DNA of 64,000 bases, from NCBI RefSeq assembly GCF_000738775.1, contig NZ_JPOC01000051.1:1-64000 (forward strand), written 5' to 3'. The stretch comes from Prescottella defluvii. GTDB taxonomy: Bacteria > Actinomycetota > Actinomycetes > Mycobacteriales > Mycobacteriaceae. Made by a program: the position numbers and the translations under genes. The notes under the pieces were generated by a model, which saw only the letters and a list, made by a program, of their open reading frames with translations, ran no database searches and was not told the origin of the DNA. Positions 56,258 to 64,000 of this stretch are shown piece by piece; positions within the stretch are counted from its first letter, which is position 1; each line of letters starts with the position of its first letter.

Positions 56258-56914
56258 ATGTCTGACATCGTGATTGGCATCCTGGCTGTATTCGTCGGCG
56301 CGGTGTTCTGTTTCCGCGGCGTGCCGGCGATGCGGTTCGTCATTGCACTCTGGGGCGCGTTCGCCGGCCTCAACCTGGGCGCCGGACTGGTGTCCGCGAT
56401 CACCGGCGACGGCTATCTCTCCACCGTCCTCGGCTGGATCGTCGGCGTCCTGGTGGCGATTCTCTTCTCCGTGCTCGCCTACCTGTACTACGCGGTGGCG
56501 GTGACGCTGACGATGGCGTCGGTCGGGTTCGCCCTCGGGGCGGCCGCGATGGCCGCGGTCGGCGTCACCTGGAACTGGGTGATCGTCGTGGTGGGCGTGC
56601 TGATCGGCGTGGCGCTGGCCGCCCTCACGCTGGCGGTGAACCTGCCCGCGGTGCTGCTCGTCGTGGTCAGTGTCCTCACCGGTGCGGTCGTGGCCACCGG
56701 CGGCGTGATGCTGCTCGTCGGCGCTCTCGACACGTCGGACTTCGACGACGCGACCCTCACCGCGACCGTCACGCACGAATGGTGGTGGTACGCCCTCTAC
56801 CTGGCTCTCGTCGTCGCCGGTGCGATCGCCCAGACCCGCACTCTCGGCCGGGAACGCCTTCTGCGCGACCAGTGGCGGGCCGGCTCCGCGCAGCCCGTCC
56901 CCACCAACAGCTGA
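56258..56914 (+). CDS. DUF4203/TM198-like membrane protein
   Basis: 218 residues with six or seven predicted transmembrane helices (VIGILAVFVGAVFCF at the start, then closely spaced hydrophobic blocks) and a short basic C-terminal tail. The layout and Gly-rich helices resemble DUF4203/TM7S3-TM198 domains. ATG at 56258 lies seven bases after TACTGT (56245-56250), indicating leaderless transcription. A strong hairpin follows. Function unknown. Confidence 0.75.
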   Translation: MSDIVIGILAVFVGAVFCFRGVPAMRFVIALWGAFAGLNLGAGLVSAITGDGYLSTVLGWIVGVLVAILFSVLAYLYYAVAVTLTMASVGFALGAAAMAAVGVTWNWVIVVVGVLIGVALAALTLAVNLPAVLLVVVSVLTGAVVATGGVMLLVGALDTSDFDDATLTATVTHEWWWYALYLALVVAGAIAQTRTLGRERLLRDQWRAGSAQPVPTNS

Positions 56915-56932
56915 CCGGCCTAAGACGACAGC

Positions 56933-56979
56933 GGGCTGTTGCTGCGACATTCGCCGAGTGGCGAGCGCAGCAACAGCCC
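56933..56979. terminator. Hairpin terminator
   Basis: Perfect 14-bp stem (56933-56946 with 56966-56979) topped by a smaller TCGCC/GGCGA stem, between the convergent membrane-protein and DUF5997 genes. Confidence 0.8.
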
Positions 56980-56994
56980 GATGGACGTGGAACG

Positions 56995-57426
56995 CTAGCT
57001 GGACGCCTTGAACGGTCCGGAGCTGCGCGGCTTGCGGTTCGACTCCTCGCGGCGGGTGGCCTGCATTTCCTTGACCCGCTTCTCCTCCTTGCGGACCTCG
57101 ACGAGGTTGGCGCGCTCGGCGACGAGCCAGTCGGGTTGATCCGCGAGGAGCGCCTCGATCTGTTCGGTGGTCAGCGCGTCCTCGATGCCACCGCGGGTGA
57201 GGCCCGAGATCGACACGCCCAGCTTGGCCGCGACGACATCCTTCGGGTGCGGGCCGTCCTTGCGGATAGCGACGAGCCACTCCGGCGGGTTGGTCTGCCA
57301 CTCGTTGAGCTCGTCGCGGGTCACCACGCCGTCCTGGAACTCGGCGGGGGTGGCCTGGAGGTACACACCCAGCTTCTTCGCCGCGGTTGCGGGCTTCATC
57401 GTCTGGGGGGTCTTCTGCGACGTCAT
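56995..57426 (-). CDS. DUF5997 protein
   Basis: 143 residues, DUF5997. It contains two similar helical units (DELNEWQTNPPEWLVAIRK and EQIEALLADQPDWLVAERA) that look like an internal duplication, an AAKKLGVYL helix at the N-terminus and a basic C-terminus. ATG at 57426 lies six bases after TACCCT (57433-57438) without a Shine-Dalgarno, so leaderless. It is divergent from the LysR-sensor gene, an arrangement repeated in related actinobacteria. Function unknown; DNA binding is possible from its basic helical nature. Confidence 0.8.
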   Translation of the reverse strand: MTSQKTPQTMKPATAAKKLGVYLQATPAEFQDGVVTRDELNEWQTNPPEWLVAIRKDGPHPKDVVAAKLGVSISGLTRGGIEDALTTEQIEALLADQPDWLVAERANLVEVRKEEKRVKEMQATRREESNRKPRSSGPFKASS

Positions 57427-57488
57427 GCGTCAAGGGTATCGAGCACGCGCTGCGCAGTTGCACCCACCGCTGCAGGTAGCCTTGCCGA

Positions 57489-58259
57489 GTGACAGAGGCG
57501 ACTGACCCCCGACCGTTCCGGCTCGCGTACGTCCCCGGCGTCACCCCCGCCAAGTGGGTCCGCATCTGGAACGAGCGCATCACCGACACCCCGCTCGAAT
57601 TGGTGCCGCTTCCGGCCGCCGAGTCGGCCGCGGCGCTGCGTGACGAAAGCGCCGACGCCGCCCTCGTGAGACTGCCGATCGATCGCGACGGTCTGAGTGC
57701 CATCTCGCTGTACGCCGAGACGCCGGTCGTGGTGGTGCCGAAGGAGCACGTCTTCACGGCCGCCGACGAGATCACACTGTCCGATCTCGCCGAGGAACTG
57801 GTGCTGGATCCGCTGGACACCCCGATCACCTGGGATGCGCTGCCCGGCCGACCCGCCCTGGACCGGCCGGTGTCGACGGGTGACGCGATCGAGCTGGTCG
57901 CCGCGGGCGTCGGCGTCCTGGTCGTGCCCCAGTCGCTGGCCCGCCTGCATCACCGCAAGGACCTCACGTACCGGCCCGTCGTCGGCGCACCCGAGTCGGA
58001 GGTGGCTCTGGCCTGGGTCCAGGACCGGACGACCGAACTGGTCGAGGAGTTCATCGGGATCGTGCGTGGGCGCACCGCCAACTCCTCACGCGGACCCAAC
58101 CCGCACGAGACACCGAAGACCAAGGACAAGGCGCCCCGAGTCGCCCAACCGCGCACCGCGAAGCAGTCGGCACCCTCGTCCGGCAAGGCGCGCGCCAAGG
58201 ATTCGCGGCGCGGCAAGCCGGGCAGCAAGGCGAAGCCGAGCGGACGCAAGCGGCGCTGA
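57489..58259 (+). CDS. LysR-type substrate-binding domain protein lacking the HTH
   Basis: 256 residues. Residues ~10-195 are a periplasmic-binding-like LysR effector domain (FRLAYVPGVTPAKW, VVVVPKEHVFTAADEI, AAGVGVLVVPQSLA), but there is no N-terminal winged helix. Residues ~200-256 form a Lys/Arg/Ser/Pro-rich tail. GTG at 57489 lies six bases after TAGCCT (57477-57482); no longer frame could supply an HTH because the upstream gene is divergent and close. It probably works with the divergent DUF5997 protein or binds nucleic acid through its tail. Convergent with oxyR (11-bp gap). Confidence 0.82.
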   Translation: MTEATDPRPFRLAYVPGVTPAKWVRIWNERITDTPLELVPLPAAESAAALRDESADAALVRLPIDRDGLSAISLYAETPVVVVPKEHVFTAADEITLSDLAEELVLDPLDTPITWDALPGRPALDRPVSTGDAIELVAAGVGVLVVPQSLARLHHRKDLTYRPVVGAPESEVALAWVQDRTTELVEEFIGIVRGRTANSSRGPNPHETPKTKDKAPRVAQPRTAKQSAPSSGKARAKDSRRGKPGSKAKPSGRKRR

Positions 58260-58270
58260 GCGCGCCCAGG

Positions 58271-59206
58271 TCACTCCTTCTCGGTGACCGTCACCCCTGC
58301 CGGGGCCGCGTCCCGCAGCAGTTCCGCGAGTTGCCGGTACCCGTCGGCGCGCCCGCTCGAGGCGCGGAAGACCAGTCCGATGGTCCGGCCGGGGGCCGGC
58401 GCCGAGAATCTCGCGGTGGCGAGGTCGCCGCGTCGAGTCTCGACGGGGACCGCCGAATCCGGCACCAGCGTGACACCCAATCCGCCTGCCACGCACTGCA
58501 CCACGGTCGCGAGCGAGGTGGCCCGGGTGTCGCCGGACAGTGGGTGCGCGTCGACGGATCGGCACAGATCCAACGTTTGATCACGCAGGCAGTGCCCCTC
58601 GTCGAGGAGCAGGAGTGGCAACTGGTCGAGGGCGGCCGGCGGTAGGTCGTCGCGGCCGGCGAACGGGTGCGCTCGCGGCAGGACGACGACGAAATCCTCT
58701 CGGTAGACGGGAATCTCGATCAGTCCCGGAGCCTCGGACGGCAACGCCATGACCGCGACGTCGATCGCGCCGGTCCGGAGCGCGTCGAGCAGCCGCGCCG
58801 TCTGGTCCTCGATCACCTGCGGCACCAGGGCCGGGAACTTCGCGCGCAGGGCGGGCAGCAACGCCGGAAGTACGTACGGGGCGACCGTAGGGATCAGCCC
58901 GAGCCGCAGTGGCCCGACCAACTGGTCCCCGACGCCGGCCGCCGCGGCGACGAATCCGTCTGCGGCGTCGAGGATGAGCTTGGCCTGGGTGAGCAACTGC
59001 TCCCCCGCTGCCGTCACCAGGACACGACGGGTACTGCGTTCGATCAGCTGGACGCCGAGCCCGTTCTCGAGGGACGCCAACGCCTGCGACAGCGTGGGCT
59101 GGCTCACACCCAAACGTGCTGCGGCCGTCCCGAAGTGGCGATACTCCGCCACCGAGACAAAGGCACGCAGCTGTGACAGTGTCGGTTGATAAGTCCCATC
59201 AGCCAT
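58271..59206 (-). CDS. oxyR: Hydrogen-peroxide-sensing LysR regulator OxyR
   Basis: 311 residues. LysR winged helix at the N-terminus (LRAFVSVAEYRHFGTAAARLGVSQPTLSQAL), effector domain with the redox pair in GHCLRDQTLDLC (two Cys six residues apart, the OxyR disulfide). It activates ahpCD and other peroxide genes. ATG at 59206; the longer open frame beyond it runs antisense to ahpCD and is not real. Intact here, unlike the multiply broken oxyR of the M. tuberculosis complex. Confidence 0.93.
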   Translation of the reverse strand: MADGTYQPTLSQLRAFVSVAEYRHFGTAAARLGVSQPTLSQALASLENGLGVQLIERSTRRVLVTAAGEQLLTQAKLILDAADGFVAAAAGVGDQLVGPLRLGLIPTVAPYVLPALLPALRAKFPALVPQVIEDQTARLLDALRTGAIDVAVMALPSEAPGLIEIPVYREDFVVVLPRAHPFAGRDDLPPAALDQLPLLLLDEGHCLRDQTLDLCRSVDAHPLSGDTRATSLATVVQCVAGGLGVTLVPDSAVPVETRRGDLATARFSAPAPGRTIGLVFRASSGRADGYRQLAELLRDAAPAGVTVTEKE

Positions 59207-59401
59207 GCCTATCAGTGTAGTGCCACCTATCACCTTTACCTTTTGAAAGGTTTCGGGCACTATGGAGTCATACCGAAGAGCGCAGGACACGGGGCCTCCG
59301 ACGAGAGCCACCGCAGACCCGCTCGAGGTAGCGCCCACCACCGATCCACGGTGCGTGACCTGCGCAGACGGATGTTCACAAATCAAGTAGGAGGACGACA
59401 C
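59207..59401. promoter_or_regulatory. oxyR-ahpC divergent control region
   Basis: 195 bp between divergent genes. It contains two CCTATCA copies (near 59207 and 59226) and a palindrome ACCTTT-TG-AAAGGT (59238-59251), in the place where OxyR binds in mycobacteria. The ahpC Shine-Dalgarno GTAGGAGG lies just before its ATG. Confidence 0.6.
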
Positions 59402-59989
59402 ATGGCTCTGCTGACCATCGGCGACCAGTTCCCGGCATACAACCTGACCGCCGTGATCGGTGGCGACCTGTCCAAGGTCGACGCCAAGCAGCCCGACGAC
59501 TACTTCACCACCATCACCAGCGACGACTACGCCGGCAAGTGGCGCGTCGTCTTCTTCTGGCCCAAGGACTTCACGTTCGTGTGCCCCACCGAGATCGCCG
59601 CGTTCGGCAAGCTGAACGACGAGTTCGCGGACCGCGACGCCCAGGTGCTCGGCGCCTCGGTCGACAACGAGTTCGTCCACTTCCAGTGGCGTGCACAGCA
59701 CGAGGACCTCAAGACCCTCCCCTTCCCGATGCTGTCGGACCTCAAGCGTGAGCTGGCCGAGGCCACCGGCGTCCTGAACGCCGACGGTGTCGCGGACCGC
59801 GCAACCTTCATCATCGACCCGAACAACGAGATCCAGTTCGTGTCCGTCACGGCCGGTTCCGTGGGCCGCAACGTCGACGAGGTCCTGCGCGTCCTCGACG
59901 CCCTGCAGTCCGACGAGCTGTGCGCCTGCAACTGGAAGAAGGGCGACCCGACCATCGACGCGGGCGCACTCATGACCGAGGGCGTCTGA
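59402..59989 (+). CDS. ahpC: Alkyl hydroperoxide reductase AhpC (peroxiredoxin)
   Basis: 195 residues. 2-Cys peroxiredoxin reducing organic peroxides, H2O2 and peroxynitrite. The peroxidatic Cys is in FTFVCPTE and resolving Cys in LCACNWKKG, the double-Cys C-terminus of the mycobacterial type that is reduced by AhpD rather than AhpF. ATG at 59402 with GGAGG. Co-transcribed with ahpD (3-bp gap). Confidence 0.96.
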   Translation: MALLTIGDQFPAYNLTAVIGGDLSKVDAKQPDDYFTTITSDDYAGKWRVVFFWPKDFTFVCPTEIAAFGKLNDEFADRDAQVLGASVDNEFVHFQWRAQHEDLKTLPFPMLSDLKRELAEATGVLNADGVADRATFIIDPNNEIQFVSVTAGSVGRNVDEVLRVLDALQSDELCACNWKKGDPTIDAGALMTEGV

Positions 59990-59992
59990 CCC

Positions 59993-60520
59993 ATGTCGGT
60001 CGAGAACCTCAAGAACTCGCTTCCCGAGTACGCCAAGGATCTCAAGCTCAACCTGAGCTCCCTCGCCCGCTCGACGGAACTCAACGAGCAGCAGCTGTGG
60101 GGCACCTTCCTCGCCTGCGCGGCCGCCACCAAGTCGGCGACCGTGCTCAAGGAGATCGCGGAGGAGGCCGCCGACGTGCTGTCGGCGGAGGCGTACAACG
60201 CCGCCCTCGGCGCCGCCTCGATCATGGGCATGAACAACGTCGCCTACCGAGCCAAGAGCTTCCTCGGTGACGAGTTCGCCCAGGTGCGCATGGGTCTTCG
60301 CATGAACATCATCGGCAATCCCGGTGTCGAGAAGGCCGACTTCGAGCTGTGGTCGCTGGCCGTGTCGACGATCAACGGCTGCCACGACTGCACCGCCGCG
60401 CACGACGCCGTCGTCCGCAAGGAAGGCCTCACCAAGGAGCAGGTCTGGGAGGCCGTCAAGGTCGCCGCGACTCTCCAGGGTGTCGCCCAGGCCGTCGTCG
60501 CGAACGAGACGCTCGCCTGA
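59993..60520 (+). CDS. ahpD: Alkyl hydroperoxide reductase AhpD
   Basis: 175 residues. All-helical carboxymuconolactone-decarboxylase-fold protein that reduces AhpC. The CxxC active site is in [11 protein letters not shown] with the conserved His four residues after it, and the proton-relay Glu in ADFELWSLA. Electrons come from lipoyl proteins (SucB/Lpd) in mycobacteria. It begins three bases after the ahpC stop. Confidence 0.96.
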   Translation: MSVENLKNSLPEYAKDLKLNLSSLARSTELNEQQLWGTFLACAAATKSATVLKEIAEEAADVLSAEAYNAALGAASIMGMNNVAYRAKSFLGDEFAQVRMGLRMNIIGNPGVEKADFELWSLAVSTINGCHDCTAAHDAVVRKEGLTKEQVWEAVKVAATLQGVAQAVVANETLA

Positions 60521-60535
60521 TCGGTCCCCGTTCCA

Positions 60536-60579
60536 CCGAAGGCCCGGCACACGACTCACGTCGCGTGCCGGGCCTTCGG
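60536..60579 (+). terminator. ahpCD terminator hairpin
   Basis: Perfect 15-bp stem (60536-60550 with 60565-60579), 14-base loop, 15 bases after the ahpD stop. Confidence 0.8.
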
Positions 60580-60753
60580 TCGTTTCCGGAGTTGAACCGT
60601 CGCCCCCCGACCCGGGCGCCGATACTGCCGGGCCGACATCTTCAACCAGGGACGCGGCTCCCGGATTCACACGACGGTCGGTGACGACGGCTGGGTCGAG
60701 GCGAGTGGCCGCGTACGACCCGACCGCACGCCGACGGCCTCACACCGGTCGGA

Positions 60754-61326
60754 TCAGCGCGGCAACACGCGATCGACCGCAGCCGCCACCAGGTCGTCGA
60801 TCTCCTTGTCCGAGAAGAGTTCCGGCAATGTGAGCCGGTCGACGATCAGCCAGTTCAATGCCATGTACAGCAGGGTGACGGTCGTCGGATCCCCGGGCAT
60901 CTCCGCTGCCACATGGTTCGTGATGTTGAAGTCGAGATCCTCGCGGACGCGCTCGGTGAGGACCGCGCGCAGTTCCGGCCGCCGTGTCGCCTCGAGTCGC
61001 AGTTCCAGCAGCGCCAGGAAACCGGTCCGAAACGCGGCCACCCGGCCGACGGTCTCGCGCATCAGTTCGGTGAGTCGCTCCCGATCGCGCGGGCCCTGCA
61101 GGCTGAGGTCCATCGTCATCTCGTCCGGCTTCAGTCGCTCGTAGACCCGCCGGCCCGCCTGCATCAGCAGCTCGTCGCGGTTGGCGAAGTAGTTCGACGC
61201 CGTGCCGGCCGGAACCTTCGCCTCCGCATCCACGGCCCGAAACGTCAGACCGCGTGCCCCCTCCCTGGCCAGGACCTCGATCGCACCGTCGACCAGCGCC
61301 GCTCGCCGCTCCGGATTTCGCCGCAC
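60754..61326 (-). CDS. TetR-family repressor
   Basis: 190 residues. HTH in the first 50 residues (AIEVLAREGARGLTFRAVDAEAKVPAGTASNYFANRDELL), then a helical ligand domain without recognisable specificity. GTG at 61326 is the first usable start; GGAG lies within the operator arm upstream. It is divergent from the dihydrofolate-reductase-like gene with a shared 63-bp inverted repeat, so it probably represses both. Confidence 0.88.
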   Translation of the reverse strand: MRRNPERRAALVDGAIEVLAREGARGLTFRAVDAEAKVPAGTASNYFANRDELLMQAGRRVYERLKPDEMTMDLSLQGPRDRERLTELMRETVGRVAAFRTGFLALLELRLEATRRPELRAVLTERVREDLDFNITNHVAAEMPGDPTTVTLLYMALNWLIVDRLTLPELFSDKEIDDLVAAAVDRVLPR

Positions 61327-61332
61327 CTTGAC

Positions 61333-61395
61333 ACCACTCCATCTGTAGTACTAACTTTTACACCACTTCACTCAGAGTACTACGAACGGAGTGGT
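61333..61395. promoter_or_regulatory. Large inverted-repeat operator, tetR/DHFR-like
   Basis: Two 20-base arms (61333-61352 and 61376-61395) match at 16 positions: ACCACTCC-N4-GTAGTACT facing AGTACTAC-N4-GGAGTGGT. The site spans nearly the whole 71-bp gap between the divergent starts, and GGAG of each arm serves as Shine-Dalgarno. Confidence 0.65.
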
Positions 61396-61397
61396 TT

Positions 61398-61979
61398 ATG
61401 CGCAAGCTCGTGTACTACGTCGCAGTGTCCCTGGACGGATACATCGCCGGGCCCGGCGGCGAGATCGACTTCTACGCCCTGTCCGATGCGATGGCGTCCT
61501 GGATCAACGAGCGATATCCGGAGACCGTGCCGACACACATCCGGCCGATGGTCGGACTGGAGGGCGCTCCCAACCAATCGTTCGACACCATCGTCATGGG
61601 TCGCGGCACATACGAACCCGCGCTCGCGGTGGACATCACGAGCCCGTACGCGCACCTGCGCCAACTCGTGGTCTCGACAACGCTCGGCACGAGCCCCGAT
61701 CCCGCCGTCGAACTCATCACCGACGACCCAGTCGAGGCCGTCCGCAAGCTCAAGGCCGAGGACGGCCTGGACATCTGGCTGGCGGGAGGCGGCAAGCTGG
61801 CGGGAGCACTCCTTCCCGAGATCGACGAACTGATCGTGAAGACCTACCCGGTGGTGGCCGGCGCCGGACTTCCAGCCTTCGCGGGCCCGTTCCGTCCGAC
61901 AGCGTTCACGCGCACGGATCTCACGTCGTTCGACAACGGCGCGAGCGTGTCGTGGTTCAGCCGCACACCGAACGCCTGA
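61398..61979 (+). CDS. Dihydrofolate-reductase-like (RibD C-terminal) protein
   Basis: 193 residues. RibD_C/DHFR-like NADPH-binding fold: KLVYYVAVSLDGYIAGPGGEID at the N-terminus, DTIVMGRGTYE, and IWLAGGGKLAGALLPEIDEL for the dinucleotide. Such stand-alone proteins are oxidoreductases of unknown substrate, often next to TetR or ArsR regulators. ATG at 61398 with GGAG at six bases. A very stable hairpin follows. Confidence 0.85.
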   Translation: MRKLVYYVAVSLDGYIAGPGGEIDFYALSDAMASWINERYPETVPTHIRPMVGLEGAPNQSFDTIVMGRGTYEPALAVDITSPYAHLRQLVVSTTLGTSPDPAVELITDDPVEAVRKLKAEDGLDIWLAGGGKLAGALLPEIDELIVKTYPVVAGAGLPAFAGPFRPTAFTRTDLTSFDNGASVSWFSRTPNA

Positions 61980-62092
61980 CCGGGACGCGACCGGACAACT
62001 GCTGCCACCGAGGTCGATGAGGTCGGGGGCGAACACCACGCGTCACCACACGCCCTCGGCAGCATGTACCGCAGCACGAGCGCCGGACAGAC

Positions 62093-62143
62093 AGCTGAAG
62101 GGTCCGTTCATGCGCTGCCAGCGCATGAACGGACCCTTCAGCT
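62093..62143. terminator. Exceptionally long perfect hairpin terminator
   Basis: 23-bp perfect stem (62093-62115 with 62121-62143), five-base loop, between the convergent DHFR-like gene and rpf. It can end transcripts in both directions; no T-run. Confidence 0.85.
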
Positions 62144-62229
62144 CAACCAGATGGCGACACTGCGGCATGGCACAGCCCCGCCGGGACGGGACACCGGCGG
62201 GGCTGCGAGTTCGTTCGGCGCGAGACCGA

Positions 62230-63015
<786 letters not shown>

Positions 63016-63171
63016 TCACGGACCGCGATTTCGGTACGAACGTCCAGGTGCCGGAGCCCGCCGGCAACGTTTCCCCAGAACCTGTCGGCGTGTCCGCAAC
63101 TCGACAGACCGTTTGTTATCCATCTGTTACGTGACAACCATCACGCCTATTCGATGGCGTGGGTCACACGA

Positions 63172-63861
63172 TCAGCCGCGCCCGACGCTCCCCGCAGCGA
63201 GATCCGAGTCGCTGAGAAGTACCTCGATCTCGGCCCCCAATTCGATGCCGGGTGCGAGCGGCAGTCGGTCACCACTCCAGAATCGGCCCGGGTCGTACCA
63301 GTTGGTCTTGCGATCGCCGGTCAGCAGGCCCATCGCCTCCAACGTCGACGCCACCACCTCGGCGCAGTAGGCACTCTCGAGACCCGCGTTCGAAGCGCGG
63401 CCGCCACGGGACCGCAACGACGGCAGTCGACCGCCGAACCACCGCGAGGCCAGCTTGGCCGTCGACGGGAACGGAGTGCCGTCCAGCCGCGCGATCGTTC
63501 GCAGCAGGGCATCCTCCTGCTCGCGGGTCACGGGGTCGGCCAGCTGACGCAGCCAGCCGCGCTGCCCGTAGCGGGCGCCCCACACCTGTACCGCCGCCCG
63601 CAGGTCGTGCAACTGGACACCGCGCTGGAACTTCCCCGTCCACATGTCCTGCAGCGAGTGCCCGAGTTCGGCGTGCCACATCAGCGGCGGAAGATCGTCG
63701 AGCACGACGGACATGCCGACGTGGTTGACGGGGCTGTTCGTCAATGTCTGGATCGCCCGGTCGGCTCCGGACTGGCCCCGGAAGATCCAGATGTCGCCCG
63801 TGCGGGTCGCGTCCACCGCGTCGTCGAGGCTGACCTGTGATGGATGCATCCGCCGAGTCAT
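63172..63861 (-). CDS. Permuted papain-like (YiiX/C92-type) hydrolase candidate
   Basis: 229 residues. The pattern NHVGMSVVL with conserved His and, ~120 residues later, YCAEVVASTLEAMG with Cys resembles permuted papain-fold amidases (YiiX/C92, NlpC/P60 relatives), which cut cell-wall or lipid amides. GDIWIFRG at the start also fits. No signal peptide is seen. ATG at 63861 lies six bases after TAGGCT (63868-63873), a leaderless promoter that overlaps that of the divergent gene. Assignment by pattern only. Confidence 0.62.
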   Translation of the reverse strand: MTRRMHPSQVSLDDAVDATRTGDIWIFRGQSGADRAIQTLTNSPVNHVGMSVVLDDLPPLMWHAELGHSLQDMWTGKFQRGVQLHDLRAAVQVWGARYGQRGWLRQLADPVTREQEDALLRTIARLDGTPFPSTAKLASRWFGGRLPSLRSRGGRASNAGLESAYCAEVVASTLEAMGLLTGDRKTNWYDPGRFWSGDRLPLAPGIELGAEIEVLLSDSDLAAGSVGRG

Positions 63862-63878
63862 CCACCTAGCCTAGAGCG

Positions 63879-64000
63879 ATGCGCATCGACAGCAGACATC
63901 TGTGGAAGGCCCTCGGGCTGGCCGGCGCCCTCGGCGTCGCGGCCACCGGCGCGCTCGCCGTGCGGGCCGAACGACAGCGTCGCGCATACACACCCGACGA
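63879..64000 (+). CDS. Start of a secreted or membrane-anchored protein, truncated
   Basis: First 40 codons only. A basic start (MRIDSRHLWK) followed by a hydrophobic Ala/Gly/Leu segment (~11-28) and a RAERQRRAYTPD stretch suggests a signal peptide or N-terminal anchor. ATG at 63879 lies six bases after TAGCCT (63867-63872), so the mRNA is probably leaderless. The product cannot be named from this fragment. Confidence 0.7.
   Translation, partial: MRIDSRHLWKALGLAGALGVAATGALAVRAERQRRAYTPD

Noticed and set aside
59207..60670. Upstream extension of the oxyR frame
   Set aside because: Runs antisense through ahpC and ahpD; LysR proteins start at about the ATG at 59206.

Overview
The window is a high-GC actinobacterial chromosome segment, by eye well above 60% G+C. 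It is most consistent with a Mycobacteriales member of the Rhodococcus/Prescottella/Nocardia type. The evidence is the paired primary-type sigma factors sigA and sigB, ideR, cei, ppgK, DUF4193/DUF3093/DUF3710 genes, an rpf gene, and a gene order that follows the Mycobacterium tuberculosis dxs1-ceoBC-dut-suhB-ppgK-sigA-sigB-ideR region. No tRNA, rRNA, insertion sequence, CRISPR array or prophage was seen.

Layout. 1-1649: C-terminally truncated MMPL transporter. 2258-8906: an accessory four-gene operon (SseB-like, ESX-like, a 1,646-residue Rhs/YD-repeat polymorphic toxin with a type VII-type N-terminus, and an overlapping putative immunity gene). 9033-20366: sugar transporter, pentapeptide protein, dxs, a glutaminase-STAS-cNMP fusion, a glycosyltransferase, a DrrAB-type ABC exporter and a MarR-controlled DHA2 drug exporter. 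20534-34109: the conserved block from an RNA methyltransferase and a KimA-like permease through ceoB/ceoC, dut, cei, suhB and ppgK to sigA. 34128-36249: a KhtTU-like K+/H+ antiporter and a DUF952 gene. 36499-43234: small zinc-ribbon gene, helicase, YihY protein, DUF3039, DUF3099, a methyltransferase and sigB. 43343-49188: an acetyltransferase/deacetylase pair (pat-acuC), ideR and galE. 49168-58259: DUF4192, a lipoprotein, PAC2, hydrolase, DUF3516 helicase, a membrane protein, and the DUF5997/LysR-sensor divergent pair. 58271-60520: oxyR facing ahpC-ahpD. 60754-64000: TetR/dihydrofolate-reductase-like divergent pair, rpf behind a probable c-di-AMP riboswitch, a papain-like-fold protein and the start of one more gene.

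How parts work together. Three potassium modules (KimA-like importer, CeoB/CeoC regulators, KhtTU-like exporter) lie within 15 kb, and a probable c-di-AMP riboswitch precedes rpf, so c-di-AMP/K+ homeostasis is a recurring theme. Stress control is dense: sigA, sigB with an ECF-type promoter, IdeR, OxyR-AhpCD. AcuC and Pat form a translationally coupled reversible lysine-acetylation unit. Many genes have a TANNNT -10 box six or seven bases before the start codon and no Shine-Dalgarno, which marks leaderless transcripts and helped to choose starts.

The most novel element is the Rhs toxin operon: its toxin tip and immunity gene are visibly less GC-rich than the rest, and the immunity protein belongs to no family I recognise.
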